Shown here piece by piece: positions 33,781 through 43,700 of a DNA stretch of 64,000 bases. Position numbers and translations under genes: made by a program. The notes below the pieces were generated by a model. The model worked only from the letters and a program-made list of their open reading frames with translations. It searched no databases and was not told the DNA's origin. How positions within the stretch are numbered: the stretch's first letter is position 1; each line of letters starts with the position of its first letter. Origin of the DNA: Streptoalloteichus hindustanus. Its GTDB lineage: Bacteria > Actinomycetota > Actinomycetes > Mycobacteriales > Pseudonocardiaceae. The DNA is taken from contig NZ_FQVN01000001.1 in assembly GCF_900129375.1 (NCBI RefSeq), positions 682,001 to 746,000 on the forward strand, read 5' to 3'.

Positions 33781-35589
33781 GTGTTCACCACCCGCCCCGA
33801 ACTCGTCGGCACCCACGGCATGGTCGCGAGCACCCACTGGTTGGCCTCGGCCGCCGGCATGGCCGTGCTGGAGGACGACGGCAACGCGTTCGACGCCGCC
33901 GTGGCCGCCGGGTTCGTGCTCCAGGTCGTCGAGCCGCACCTGAACGGGCCGGGCGGCGAGGTCCCGGCGGTCTTCACCACCGCCGACGACCCGCGCCCCC
34001 GGGTCCTCTGCGGGCAGGGCGTCGCGCCGGCGGCGGCCACGGCGGCCCACTACCGCGACCTCGGGCTCGACCTGGTGCCGGGCACCGGTCTGCTCGCGGC
34101 CACGGTCCCCGGGGCGTGGGACGGCTGGCTGCTGCTGCTGCGCGACCACGGCACCAAGCGGCTCCGCGACGTGCTCAGGTACGCGATCGGCTACGCCAGG
34201 AACGGCTTCCCGCTGGTGCCGAGGGTCCACGACACCATCGCCACCGTGGAGCGGATGTTCCGCGAGCACTGGCACAGCTCGGCCGAGCTGTGGCTGCCGG
34301 GCGGCCGGGTTCCGCTCGCCGGCGCCCGGTTCGCCAACCCGGTGCTCGCCGACACCTGGGAGCGGCTGCTGGCGGAGGCCGAGGCGGCCGGCGCCGACCG
34401 GGACGCCCAGATCGAGGCGGCCCGCCGGGCGTGGGCAGAGGGCTTCGTGGCGGAGGAGGTCGACCGGTTCGCCCGCACGGCGGTGCGGGACGACTCCGGC
34501 CGCGACCACGCGGGCGTGCTGACCGGCGCCGACATGGCCGCGTGGCGCGCCAGCGTCGAGGACGCGCTGACGGTCGACCTCCCCGGCGGGTGGACCCTCG
34601 CCAAGTGCGGCGCATGGAGCCAGGGGCCGGTGCTGGCGCAGCAGCTGCTCCTGCTGGAGGGCTTCGCCGACCGTCTGTCCTATGTGGACGGAGTGCCCAC
34701 GGTGGAGACCGTCCACCTCGCGGCGGAGTGCGCCAAGCTCGCCTTCGCCGACCGCGAGGCGTGGTACGGCGACAGCGACGACGTGCCGTTGGCCGACCTG
34801 CTCTCCCGGGACTACGCCGCCCAGCGGCGCGCGCTCGTCGACGGGACCGCGTCGCTGGAGCTCCGCCCCGGCTCGCCCGGCGGCCGCACGCCCCGCCTGC
34901 CCGCCTTCGTGGCCGAGGGGGTCGGAGCGGGTGGCGCCGACATGCCGATGGGCACCGCGATGGGCATCGGGGAGCCCACGGTGGGCCGCACCGGCACCAC
35001 CCGGGGCGACACCGTGCACGTCGACGTGGTCGACCGCTGGGGCAACCTGATCTCGGCGACACCGTCCGGCGGCTGGCTCCAGTCCTCGCCCACGATCCCC
35101 GCGCTGGGCTTCTGCCTGGGCACGCGCGCGCAGATGTTCTGGCTCGACGAGGACTCGCCCAACGCGCTCGCGCCCGGCCGCCGCCCCCGCATCACCCTCA
35201 CGCCGTCCCTCGCCCTGCGCGACGGCGAGCCCACCCTGGCGTTCGGCACCCCCGGCGGCGACCAGCAGGACCAGTGGCAGCTCTGCTTCTGGCTGGCGCA
35301 CGTCGTCGGCGGGCTCGACCTCCAGGCCGCGATCGACGCCCCGGCCTGGCACTCGACCGCGTTCCCGTCGTCGTTCTACCCCCGGTCCTGGTACCCGGGC
35401 CAGCTGGTCGTGGAGTCCCGGCTCGGCGCGGATCTGGTGGCCGAGCTGCGCGACCGGGGGCACGACGTGGTCGACGCGGGGCCGTGGTCGCTGGGACGCC
35501 TCTCGGCGGTGTCCCGCGACCCGGTGAGCGGCCTGCTCCGCGCCGGCGCGAACGCCCGGGGCATGCAGGGCTACGCCGTCGGCCGCTGA
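33781..35589 (+). CDS. Gamma-glutamyltransferase family protein
   Basis: Ntn-hydrolase of 602 residues related to gamma-glutamyltranspeptidases, which cleave gamma-glutamyl bonds. The large-subunit region shows VASTHWLASAAGMAVLEDDGNAFDAA and VEPHLNGPGGE. The self-cleavage threonine is probably that of GDTVHVDVVDRWGN, where family members have TTH; the Val before His is a variation. The small-subunit region has SPTIPALGFCLGTR and GTPGGDQQDQWQL. No signal peptide was seen, so a cytoplasmic role is likely. The GTG at 33781 is chosen because the -10 TATGGT ends seven bases before it and upstream codons look non-coding. Confidence 0.87.
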   Translation: MFTTRPELVGTHGMVASTHWLASAAGMAVLEDDGNAFDAAVAAGFVLQVVEPHLNGPGGEVPAVFTTADDPRPRVLCGQGVAPAAATAAHYRDLGLDLVPGTGLLAATVPGAWDGWLLLLRDHGTKRLRDVLRYAIGYARNGFPLVPRVHDTIATVERMFREHWHSSAELWLPGGRVPLAGARFANPVLADTWERLLAEAEAAGADRDAQIEAARRAWAEGFVAEEVDRFARTAVRDDSGRDHAGVLTGADMAAWRASVEDALTVDLPGGWTLAKCGAWSQGPVLAQQLLLLEGFADRLSYVDGVPTVETVHLAAECAKLAFADREAWYGDSDDVPLADLLSRDYAAQRRALVDGTASLELRPGSPGGRTPRLPAFVAEGVGAGGADMPMGTAMGIGEPTVGRTGTTRGDTVHVDVVDRWGNLISATPSGGWLQSSPTIPALGFCLGTRAQMFWLDEDSPNALAPGRRPRITLTPSLALRDGEPTLAFGTPGGDQQDQWQLCFWLAHVVGGLDLQAAIDAPAWHSTAFPSSFYPRSWYPGQLVVESRLGADLVAELRDRGHDVVDAGPWSLGRLSAVSRDPVSGLLRAGANARGMQGYAVGR

Positions 35590-35636
35590 TCCGCGCACAC
35601 CGCGACGCGCTCGAAGCTCCGGGGTGCCGGGGGCCG

Positions 35637-37064
35637 TCAGCGCACCTTCGCGCCGACGTGCAGGGCGACGCCGTCCCGCGCGGGGACGTCCGCGCGGAAC
35701 CACCCGTGGGCGTCCACGACGTAGGTGGGGCCGGTGCAGTGGCCCGCCGTGAAGTCCCCGTGGACGACGTCGCAGTACGTGCCGGCGGGCAGTGAGGTCT
35801 GGAACGACCTCCCGGTCACCGCGTGCCCCTCGTCGCTGAGGACCAGGAAGCCCTTGGCGCCCCTGCCGAAGGCGACGAGGTCGTTCCCGTTGTCCCACCA
35901 GTTCGTCACGGGTTCGCCGCGCACCACGTTGTGGAAGGCCACCATGTTCGCGATCACCCGCCACCGGTGCTCGCAGCGCCAGCGGTTCGTGAAGCAGGTG
36001 GTGTCGGCGGTACGGCCGGACACGTCGGTCGGCGGCCCCTCGTCGACGTGGGCGTACTCGTAGCTGCTCATCACCTTCGGGACTCCGTACGGCCAGGCGA
36101 GCGTGAACGCGTTGGCCAGGGCGTAGCGGGCGTTGTCCCGGAAGGTCAGCACCGGCGAGTGCCGCTGCGTGTCGTGGTTGTCGGTGAACACCACCGCCTT
36201 GGCCGAGGGCAGGGGCGACCCGAAGGACCGGAGGTGGGCGAGCCGCTCCTGGTTGAAGATCCGGGCGAGGTCCCAGCCGTACCGGAACTCCAGCACGTCG
36301 CCGTTGCCGGTGTACTCCTCCGGGGTGATCGGCTCCCCGGCTCCCGGAATGACCTCCTGGTAGAGGTACGCCGGCCGGCGGAGCCGACCGGCGATCGCTG
36401 CGATGTCGGCGGCCGGCACGTGCTTCGCGGCGTCGACGCGGAAACCGTCGACGCCCAGCGAGAGCAGGTCGTCGAGGTAGCCGGCGATCCGGTTCCGGAC
36501 GTGCTCGGACCCGGTGTCGAGGTCCGCGAGGTCGAGCAGCTCGCAGTTCTGCACCTCGTACCGGTCGCGGTAGTTCCGGATGTCGTCGTCGCCGTGCCGC
36601 CCGCAGTGGTGGAAGTCCCGCTCGCGGTAGATGCCCGGGTACTCGTAGTGCGAGTAGCGGGAGCCGCCGCTGCCGACGCCCGGCCTGGTCTGGCTGGTCA
36701 TGTGGTTGATCACGGCATCCACGTGGACGCGCACGCCGGCGGCGTGACAGGCGTCCACCATCGACCGGAACGCGGCCCGGTCCCCGCGCCGGCTCGCGAT
36801 CCGGTAGCTGACCGGCTGGTAGTCCTGCCACCAGGGATGGCCGGGGAGCACCACGTGCTCCTGGGGAGGCGACACCTGGACGGCGCCGTAGCCCCGCGGC
36901 CCGAGCACGTCCCGGCACTCCCGGGCGACCGAAGCCCAGTTCCACTGGAAGAGCTGGACGATCACGTCGTTGCGCGGCGGCGGAGCGCCGGCCGCCACGG
37001 GCGCCGCGCTCAGCACCCCCGCGACGAGCAGGACCACCAGGACCAGGACACGTGGGCGCTTCAT
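35637..37064 (-). CDS. Secreted alpha-amylase, GH13
   Basis: Extracellular starch-degrading enzyme of 475 residues. A signal peptide (about 1-26, VLVLVVLLVAGVLSAAPVAA) precedes an actinobacterial/animal-type alpha-amylase barrel starting DVIVQLFQWNWASV. Family motifs I-IV are intact: DAVINH, GFRVDAAKH with nucleophile Asp211, YQEVIP with acid/base Glu237, and FTDNHD with Asp298. The chloride-site arginine may be that of GFRVD. The C-terminal beta domain is short; there is no starch-binding module. The ATG at 37062-37064 has GGAGG four bases upstream. A perfect inverted repeat overlaps the -10 region. Confidence 0.93.
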   Translation of the reverse strand: MKRPRVLVLVVLLVAGVLSAAPVAAGAPPPRNDVIVQLFQWNWASVARECRDVLGPRGYGAVQVSPPQEHVVLPGHPWWQDYQPVSYRIASRRGDRAAFRSMVDACHAAGVRVHVDAVINHMTSQTRPGVGSGGSRYSHYEYPGIYRERDFHHCGRHGDDDIRNYRDRYEVQNCELLDLADLDTGSEHVRNRIAGYLDDLLSLGVDGFRVDAAKHVPAADIAAIAGRLRRPAYLYQEVIPGAGEPITPEEYTGNGDVLEFRYGWDLARIFNQERLAHLRSFGSPLPSAKAVVFTDNHDTQRHSPVLTFRDNARYALANAFTLAWPYGVPKVMSSYEYAHVDEGPPTDVSGRTADTTCFTNRWRCEHRWRVIANMVAFHNVVRGEPVTNWWDNGNDLVAFGRGAKGFLVLSDEGHAVTGRSFQTSLPAGTYCDVVHGDFTAGHCTGPTYVVDAHGWFRADVPARDGVALHVGAKVR

Positions 37065-37082
37065 CGGGCCTCCGCGTGGGCA

Positions 37083-37108
37083 CGGGATCTCTGCCATTGG
37101 AGATCCCG
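37083..37108 (-). promoter_or_regulatory. Operator-like inverted repeat over the amylase promoter
   Basis: CGGGATCTC and GAGATCCCG form a perfect 9-bp inverted repeat with an 8-base spacer. On the minus strand it overlaps a -10-like TCCAAT placed 17 bp after a -35 TTGACG, 20-45 bases before the ATG. The position fits a repressor operator for carbon control. Confidence 0.65.
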
Positions 37109-37230
37109 CGCCCAGCCCCGTCAATGAACCAAACGGGCCCCGCCACCCCGCACAGCCCGTCCCACTCCGGCGACGGGCACGTCGACGAGAGAGCCGGTCG
37201 GAAGCCACCGATCGGGGCCCCGCGTCTGGG

Positions 37231-37236
37231 TAGTCT
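37231..37236 (+). promoter_or_regulatory. -10 box TAGTCT, leaderless start of the glycan genes
   Basis: TAGTCT ends six bases before the GTG at 37243; no ribosome site is visible. Confidence 0.55.
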
Positions 37237-37242
37237 GCTGCG

Positions 37243-38706
37243 GTGCGTACCGAGTCCCCACCAGCCACCGTTGGCGCTGTCGCCCTCTGGGGCAGCAGTG
37301 ACCTACCGGGGCTCGGTGACCAGGTGTTTCCACAGGTACTCGTCCGTGAGCTGGCGCGCCGGCTGCCTGGCTGGCGGTTGAGTCTCCTCGCCCCGTTGGG
37401 CTGGGAGCGGCCGGTCGTCACTGATGGTGGTCTGGTGGCGGCGCCCCTGGGGGAGTACTCCCCTGCTCGCGTCGACGGCATCGCGTCATCGGCCCACCTC
37501 AGCGTGGTGGCGCCGACCTTCCCCCTCGGCGCGGAGCTCGCCCACTACTACGGCGGCGACCGGTCGGTGGACGGGAGGGAGTTCTTCTCCCGCGGTCTTG
37601 GCGAGGGTCCGGAACAGGACCATCCGGTGTTGCCGACCCTGGTGCGCGTTTCCGAGGACGTGCCCGCGGGACTGGTGGCCTGGTGCGCGAGGCAGCCGCT
37701 GACCGCGGTGCGTGACCGGCGGTCCAGGGACCGCCTCGTCGCCGCTGGGGTGGGCGAGGAGATCGCGGTGGTGCCCAACCCGGCGGTGCTTCTCGGTGAC
37801 CTGGCCAGCCCCTCGGTGCTGGTCGCCCGGGTCGGCCACCTGCGGCAGCTCGGCGAGTTGCCCGACTCCGAGTTCCTGGTGGTGCACGTCGTCAGTCCGG
37901 TGACACCGGACCTGGTGGCCGCGGTCGAGAGAGTACGTGACCGACTCGGAGCCGTCGAGATCGTCGTCCTGACGACGGGCGTGGCCCACGACGAGCTCGC
38001 GCTCCCGCCCGCGTGGCGCCTGATCGGCACCGACCTCGTCGTGGAGGACCGTCTGGCGGTGTTGGACGCGGCTCGCGCGGTGATCGCCGCGGACGAGCAC
38101 GTCGCGGCCGTGTCCTCGGCCCTGGGCCAGGACTGGGTGCTGCTCGACCCGACCGGGGAGCAGCGGTGGCCCGTCCTGGAGTTCGCGGGTGAGGACCAGG
38201 TCGTCACACACCCCGAGGAGATCCTGAGCGCGGCGTTCGCGCCACCCGACGCCGCCGACCGGCTCGCTTCCGCACAGCGGGTGCTGAAGTCCCATCTGGA
38301 CCGCATCGCCCAGATCGCGCAGGACGCGCTGGCCGCGCGAGGTGGGGACCTTGAGCGGCGGATGGCGGATCTGGCCGGTGAGAACCACGCGTTGCGAACC
38401 GCCCACCGCCGCCTCCGAGAGCGGATGCTGGTCGAGCGTCAGGCACTGGTGGACGAACTGGCCACCACGTGGCAGGAGGGGGAACGCGTCGCGCGGGAGG
38501 CCGACGAACTGCGTGAGCAACTGGCGCGGTTGCGCGCTGAACTCGCACACGAGCGTGAGCTGCACGCCGCTCTTGCGGCCCGCCACCGCGACGCGCTGGA
38601 GCAGCGCGCCGCTGTCGAGTCGGAGTTGGCCACACTTCGCCAGACCAAGCTGCTGCGGTGGTCCGAGCCGTTGCGCGAGGTGTACGGAAAGATCCGCCGG
38701 CCATGA
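37243..38706 (+). CDS. Polysaccharide pyruvyl transferase-like protein with coiled-coil C-terminus
   Basis: A 487-residue protein. The first ~360 residues follow the polysaccharide pyruvyltransferase pattern (LWGSSDLPGLGDQVFPQVL; LTAVRDRRSRDRLVAAGVGEEIAVVPNPAVLL; a later RLAVLDAARAVIAADEH), enzymes that add ketal pyruvate to surface glycans, or its GT-B-like fold. The last ~120 residues form a coiled coil rich in Glu, Arg and Leu (from about 365), ending TKLLRWSEPLREVYGKIRRP, an ending shared by surface glycan glycosyltransferases. The stop overlaps the next start as ATGA, so the two are coupled. Substrate and exact reaction are inferred. Confidence 0.75.
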   Translation: MRTESPPATVGAVALWGSSDLPGLGDQVFPQVLVRELARRLPGWRLSLLAPLGWERPVVTDGGLVAAPLGEYSPARVDGIASSAHLSVVAPTFPLGAELAHYYGGDRSVDGREFFSRGLGEGPEQDHPVLPTLVRVSEDVPAGLVAWCARQPLTAVRDRRSRDRLVAAGVGEEIAVVPNPAVLLGDLASPSVLVARVGHLRQLGELPDSEFLVVHVVSPVTPDLVAAVERVRDRLGAVEIVVLTTGVAHDELALPPAWRLIGTDLVVEDRLAVLDAARAVIAADEHVAAVSSALGQDWVLLDPTGEQRWPVLEFAGEDQVVTHPEEILSAAFAPPDAADRLASAQRVLKSHLDRIAQIAQDALAARGGDLERRMADLAGENHALRTAHRRLRERMLVERQALVDELATTWQEGERVAREADELREQLARLRAELAHERELHAALAARHRDALEQRAAVESELATLRQTKLLRWSEPLREVYGKIRRP

Positions 38707-40667
38707 CAGGAACGCCGCGCATCACCTTCGTCCTCGTCTCCTACGGCGGCCGCGACCTCGTGGTGCGCTGTCTCGAGTCGCTGGCCGAGCACACAACCGA
38801 GCCCTACGAGGTGGTGGTCGTCGACAGCGCCTCCCCCGACGGCACCGGTGAGTGGCTGGCGGAGAACCTCACCACCGCCGAGGTCCTGAGGATGTCGACG
38901 AACCTCGGGTTCGGCGCCGGGTGCAATCTGGGAGTTCAGCACGCCCGGACCGAACTCGTGTGCTTCCTCAACGCTGACGTGGAACTCACGGCTGGTTGGC
39001 TGGAACCGCTGCTGCGGATGCTGGACGACAACCCGCGCGTCGGCGCCGTCGCTCCGCTGATGATGAACGCTGACGGCAGCGTGCAGGAGGCGGGCAGTGT
39101 CATCGGCGGTGACGGTTGGTGCCGCGCCTGGGGGGACGGGGACGCCGACGCCACCCCGCTGACGTTCCCCCGCGAGGTGGACTACGCGTCCGCGGCCTGC
39201 CTCGTGGTGCGACGTAGGGCCTTCTGGCAGGTCGGGGGGTTCTCGCCGGAGTACGAGATCGCCTACTTCGAGGACGTCGACCTGGCTCTGCAGTTGCGCG
39301 AGCACGGCTGGCAGACCTGGGTTCAGCCGTCGGCCCGCGTGGTGCACGCCCGACACGGGACCAGCTCCTCGGCGCGGGCCACGGAGCTGATGCGGCTGAA
39401 CCACGGCGTCTTCACCCGGCGGTGGCCCGAGGAGCTGGCGAAACGTCCGCCGGTGGTGGGTGTCCAGGAGCGTCCGCACCAGCTGTCGTGGCTGCGCGAC
39501 CGGAACGCTCCGTACCGTGTGCTGCTGGTCGACGACCGGGTGCCGCAACCCGACAGGGGGCGGGGAGACCCGCGCACGATGGCGGTGGTCGACGCCTGGC
39601 GGGACGCTGATCCCGCCGCCCGGGTGACCTTCTTCGCCGCCTCTCCGGAGCGGGCCGAGGACTATGCCCCGGCACTCCGGGCGCGGGGGATCGAGGTGGT
39701 CTACGGGGTGGAAGACCCCGTTCGCTGGGGGCGGGAACGTCTCGGCCTGTACGACGTGATCGTCGTTTTCCGGCCGCACAACTTCGTCGCGCTCGGGCTT
39801 CCGCTGTCCGGCACCCAGCCCCAGGCGGTGCGCGTGTACGACTCGGAGGCGTTGTTCCACCGACGTCCCGCGCAGTTCTTCGAGACGGCGGAGAGCACGG
39901 AGGAACGGCGACGGTACGCGCTCGAGGAGCGGCGGTTGCGGGAGGAGGAGGTCGCTGCCTTCACCTGGGCCGACGTCGCCGTCTGCGTCAGCGAGGACGA
40001 GGCGAGGTGGGTGCGGCAGGTGGCACCCGGCACACCGGTGCACGTGGCGTGCTATCCCATCGACGTGCCCGGCGACGTGCCCGGGCTGGAGCGGCGCGAG
40101 GGACTGGTTTTCTTCGGTGGGTTCGACAACACTCCGCGGACGCCCAACGAGTTCGCTGTGCTCGAACTCGCGAATGACGTGCTGCCCGTGCTGCGCGACC
40201 GGCACCCCGGGCTGCGACTGCGGGTGGTGGGCGCGGACCCGTCCCCCGCGGTCCGCGCACTGAGCGGACCGCTGACCGACGTCCTCGGGCGGGTTCCCGA
40301 TCCGCGGCCCTGGTTGTCCACCGGCCGCCTGCACGTGGTGCCCATGCGCTACGGAGCCGGAGTGAAGATCAAGTTTGTGGACTCGATGGCGGCGGGTCTG
40401 CCGTTCGTGACAACTCCGGTCGGCGGTGAGGGACTGCACCTCGGCTGGACGGCTCGGCACCTGGTCGCCGAGTCCGCCGCCGAGATGGTCGAACTGTGCG
40501 ACCGCCTGCTGCGGGACGACGTTCTGTGGACCGAGGTCCAGCAAGCGTTGCTCGACATCTGCCGTACGCGGTTCTCCCCGGAACACTTCCGGGACAACAT
40601 GTCAGCGGTCATGGTCGACTGTGGAGTGCTGCCACCAGCACCGACGGGCGTGCACACCGCCTGTTGA
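38703..40667 (+). CDS. Bifunctional glycosyltransferase, GT2 + GT4-like
   Basis: Cytoplasmic protein of 654 residues with two glycosyltransferase modules. Residues 1-260 are GT2/rhamnosyltransferase-like: ITFVLVSYGGRDLVVRCLESL, STNLGFGAGCNLGV, CFLNADVELTAGWLEPLL and EIAYFEDVDLALQLREHGW. Residues 285-640 are GT-B/GT4-like: YRVLLVDDRVPQPDRGRGDP, VAVCVSEDEARWVRQ, LVFFGGFDNTPRTPNEFAV, HVVPMRYGAGVKIKFVDSMA and GLPFVTTPVGGEGL. Such fusions extend surface polysaccharides with two successive sugars. The gene overlaps the pyruvyltransferase-like gene by 4 bp and is convergent with the 1219-residue glycan gene. Confidence 0.88.
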   Translation: MTGTPRITFVLVSYGGRDLVVRCLESLAEHTTEPYEVVVVDSASPDGTGEWLAENLTTAEVLRMSTNLGFGAGCNLGVQHARTELVCFLNADVELTAGWLEPLLRMLDDNPRVGAVAPLMMNADGSVQEAGSVIGGDGWCRAWGDGDADATPLTFPREVDYASAACLVVRRRAFWQVGGFSPEYEIAYFEDVDLALQLREHGWQTWVQPSARVVHARHGTSSSARATELMRLNHGVFTRRWPEELAKRPPVVGVQERPHQLSWLRDRNAPYRVLLVDDRVPQPDRGRGDPRTMAVVDAWRDADPAARVTFFAASPERAEDYAPALRARGIEVVYGVEDPVRWGRERLGLYDVIVVFRPHNFVALGLPLSGTQPQAVRVYDSEALFHRRPAQFFETAESTEERRRYALEERRLREEEVAAFTWADVAVCVSEDEARWVRQVAPGTPVHVACYPIDVPGDVPGLERREGLVFFGGFDNTPRTPNEFAVLELANDVLPVLRDRHPGLRLRVVGADPSPAVRALSGPLTDVLGRVPDPRPWLSTGRLHVVPMRYGAGVKIKFVDSMAAGLPFVTTPVGGEGLHLGWTARHLVAESAAEMVELCDRLLRDDVLWTEVQQALLDICRTRFSPEHFRDNMSAVMVDCGVLPPAPTGVHTAC

Positions 40668-40681
40668 GATTCGGTGTCGGC

Positions 40682-40718
40682 CGTGCTGGGTGTTCTGACG
40701 GGCAGGACACCCAGCACG
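40682..40718. terminator. Bidirectional terminator between the two glycan operons
   Basis: CGTGCTGGGTGT pairs perfectly with ACACCCAGCACG, extended by a TCTG/CAGG near-match, closing a 5-base loop between the convergent genes. Confidence 0.8.
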
Positions 40719-40727
40719 TGCCCGCAC

Positions 40728-43700
40728 TCAGTCGAGGGCGTCCTGCGCTGGTGGTGGCAGGGCCGTCCGCTTCCCCCGCTGCGCTCGCCACCGCAGAGCG
40801 GCCACGAGCAGTCTTCGTTCGGCTCCGGAGTTCTCGGGCCTGGCCCGGGTGCGGTAGGGCAGCGGGACCTCGGTGCGGGCGGCGAGTTCGACGAGCGGAA
40901 GCAGGCGGTGCTCCACGTCCGCCAGCTTCCGAAGCTCTGCCCGGACGTCGTCGGCGATCCGGTTTCCCCGGCGTAGCAGCAGTGTCTCCGCGAACTGGGC
41001 GACTCGCCGCAGTTCGTACTCCACGACGGCCTCCAGCTCGGCCTGCTTGTCGGCGCCGAGTCCGGCATCCGCGCCCAGCCCGACTCCGATCAGGCCGAGC
41101 AGACCCGGGAGCCCATCATCGAGTCGATCGTCCCGTTGCCCGGTGACGTTGTTGGCGTGCTGGCGGTAGGACTGCAACGCCCGCCCCACGAAGGCGATCC
41201 GACCAGCGACCAACGCGCTGGCCGCGATCCACTGGTCGTGGAACGCCGAGGGAGTGCCCGGCGGGAACGGCAGTACCTGTTCCCGGAGCAGATCAGCGCG
41301 GAACAGGCTCGCCGCGCCGGTGATCCTGTTGAGGAGCAGCAACGACGACACGTCCGTCCACTGGTTGCTGCGGGTTCCCCAGAACGAGGGCGCGGTCATC
41401 TCGCCGTGCTCGTCCACCAGGCGCATGTCGCAGTAGGCGAGTTGAACGTCCTCGTCGGCGAACTGCTCCAACAGCACGGCCAACTTGTCCGGATCCCACA
41501 CGTCGTCCTGGTCGCACAACGCCACCAGTTCCGCATCGGTGGGGACGAGCTGGAGGACTCGCTCGAAGTTGCGGTAGAAGCCGACGTTCCGCTCATGCCC
41601 GACAACGACGAACCGGTCGTCGTCCTCGGTCAGCTCGCGCAGCAGTGCCAGCGTGTCGGGGCCGGAGGCGTCATCACCGAGAACGCACACCCAGTTCTGG
41701 TGGGTCTGGGCGCGCAGAGAGGCGATCTGCTCGCTGAGGAACCTGCGATCCGGACGGTAGGTGGCCAGGCAGATCGCCACCCGGGGCCCTTCGTGGGGCC
41801 ATTCGACCCGCACCGCGGGAGTCCGGGAGGCGGGCTCCAGCTTGAGTGCCGGGAGCGGACGGGTTGCCACCCAACCGTCGGAGAGCTCGACCCGGAGTGC
41901 GAGGGGAAGCGTGGTCGGGCTGGTCACGGCGGGGATTGACAGGCGCGCCCGAATTCCGCTTCCGGCGGGAACCCGCAGCCCGATCGCGCCGAGCGCGTTG
42001 ACCACGTCCGGACGAGGATGCCCGAGAGTCGCGCGGTGCTCCTGTCCCCCCGCCACCACGCTCACCGACCGCACGGGGAGCTGGTCGTGCGTGACCCACC
42101 CCTCCAGTTCGACCACCTGGCCCCGGCCGACCACCACCGGCCCCGTCGGCATCTCCACCGAGTGGCGCAGTCCCGCGTCCCGGTTGGCGACCCGCCGGAC
42201 CCGCCGGCCCAGCACCGAGGCCAGCCCGGGCGCGATCCGGCTGGCCCGGCGCAGGATGCCGTCGGGTTCGTCGCCGGCGCGGCCCAGCGCGAGGTCGCGC
42301 ACTCCGCGAGCGGCCCTTGCCGCGGGCCACAGGTAGCGGTGTCCGGTGCGAACCAGCGACGAGTGCTCCAACGCGTCCAGCCTGGTCCGGATCCGCCGAA
42401 GACGGCCCATCAGCTGGTCGGTGTTCCGCGCGGCCTCGATCCGGAGCTGGTCCGCCTCCGCCCGCGCCCGCTCCGCCTCGGCCCTGGCCTCGGTGGCGAG
42501 GTGCAGATGCCACTGGTTCTCCTCGGTGGCCTTGGCGAGCTCCGCGAAGGCCAGCCCCAGGCGGCGGTCGAGTCGGGCCAGTTCGGCTCTGGCGACCGAC
42601 AGCTCGTGGTCCACCTCCTGCCGCCGCCGCTGCTCGTCGGCGAGCAGTTCGTCCGCTTTGCGCTGGTGCCGCACTGCCTCGTCGCGCAGGGCGGTCAGCT
42701 CGGTCTCGGTGTCCGGGAGTCGCAGGGCGGAGTCGTGCAGTGCGGGCACGCCTCCGTTCAGCTCCCACAACCTCGGGCGCCCCGGGACGCCGACGCCGGC
42801 CTCGATGGAGGAAGCGACCCGCGCCGCCGGGACACCGGTGACCAGTTCCTGCAGCGCCGCCTCGGCGGCCACGAGCTCAGCCCACCGCTGGTCCACGACG
42901 GGACCCAGCCCTGCTGCCTCGGCGAGCCGGCGCAGCAGGTCACCGAGGGTCGAGTCCGCCGGCCACGGGTGGGCGGCGCCGCTGTGGTGGACCTCCCTGG
43001 CGAACTCCAGCAGGCCACGCGCCATCGCCAGCTCGGCGTCGACACCGGTGCCAGCACGCCACTCCAGGTCCACGCGCCGGGTGGAGCCGTCCACACCGAT
43101 CATCACGTTGCCCGGGTGGACGTCGAGGTAGTCCGGAGGCAGGACCGCGACGTCCGGGCGGCCAGGCAGGTAGGGATGACGTTGGTCGGACTCGGAGAGG
43201 GGCCTGGCTTCGGCGAGGCAGGTGTCGCGCCACAGCCCGAGCAGGCGGCCCAGCTCGGACTCGTCCTCGCGGTGCAGCGCTGACAGCAGTTCCCCGTCCA
43301 GCGGGCGGCCGGGAACCCACGGCTCCTGGTCGTCGACCTGCTGCCGCAACCAGGATTCGTCAGCTCCACCACCACCGGTGACGGTTTCCAACGCGAGCGA
43401 GCGCGTCAGCCGACGAGTCCGGCGCCACGGTGGCCGCCGGGCCGCGCTCACCAACCAGGCCAGTCCGGGATCGGTGAGCGCCTCGATCGCCTCGGCGGAG
43501 CGCGCCGCCAGCACCAGGAACGAGGGCGCGACGTCGGCGGCGATGCCCTCGGCGAGGGCGAGTCGGTGCAGCGGCCGTCCCGGCAGGACTCCGGGAGCTC
43601 CACCGAAGGCTCCCAGCAGGGGGTCCCTGACCAGTTTGTCGACCACCTCGGGAGCGTCGGGGCGCTCCAGCAGCGCCATGTCCACCACGACACGGGGAAG

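Noticed and set aside
33745-37146. Open frame of 1133 codons on the minus strand
   Set aside because: It spans the antisense of the gamma-glutamyltransferase and an out-of-frame reading of the amylase. Both real genes have complete catalytic motifs.
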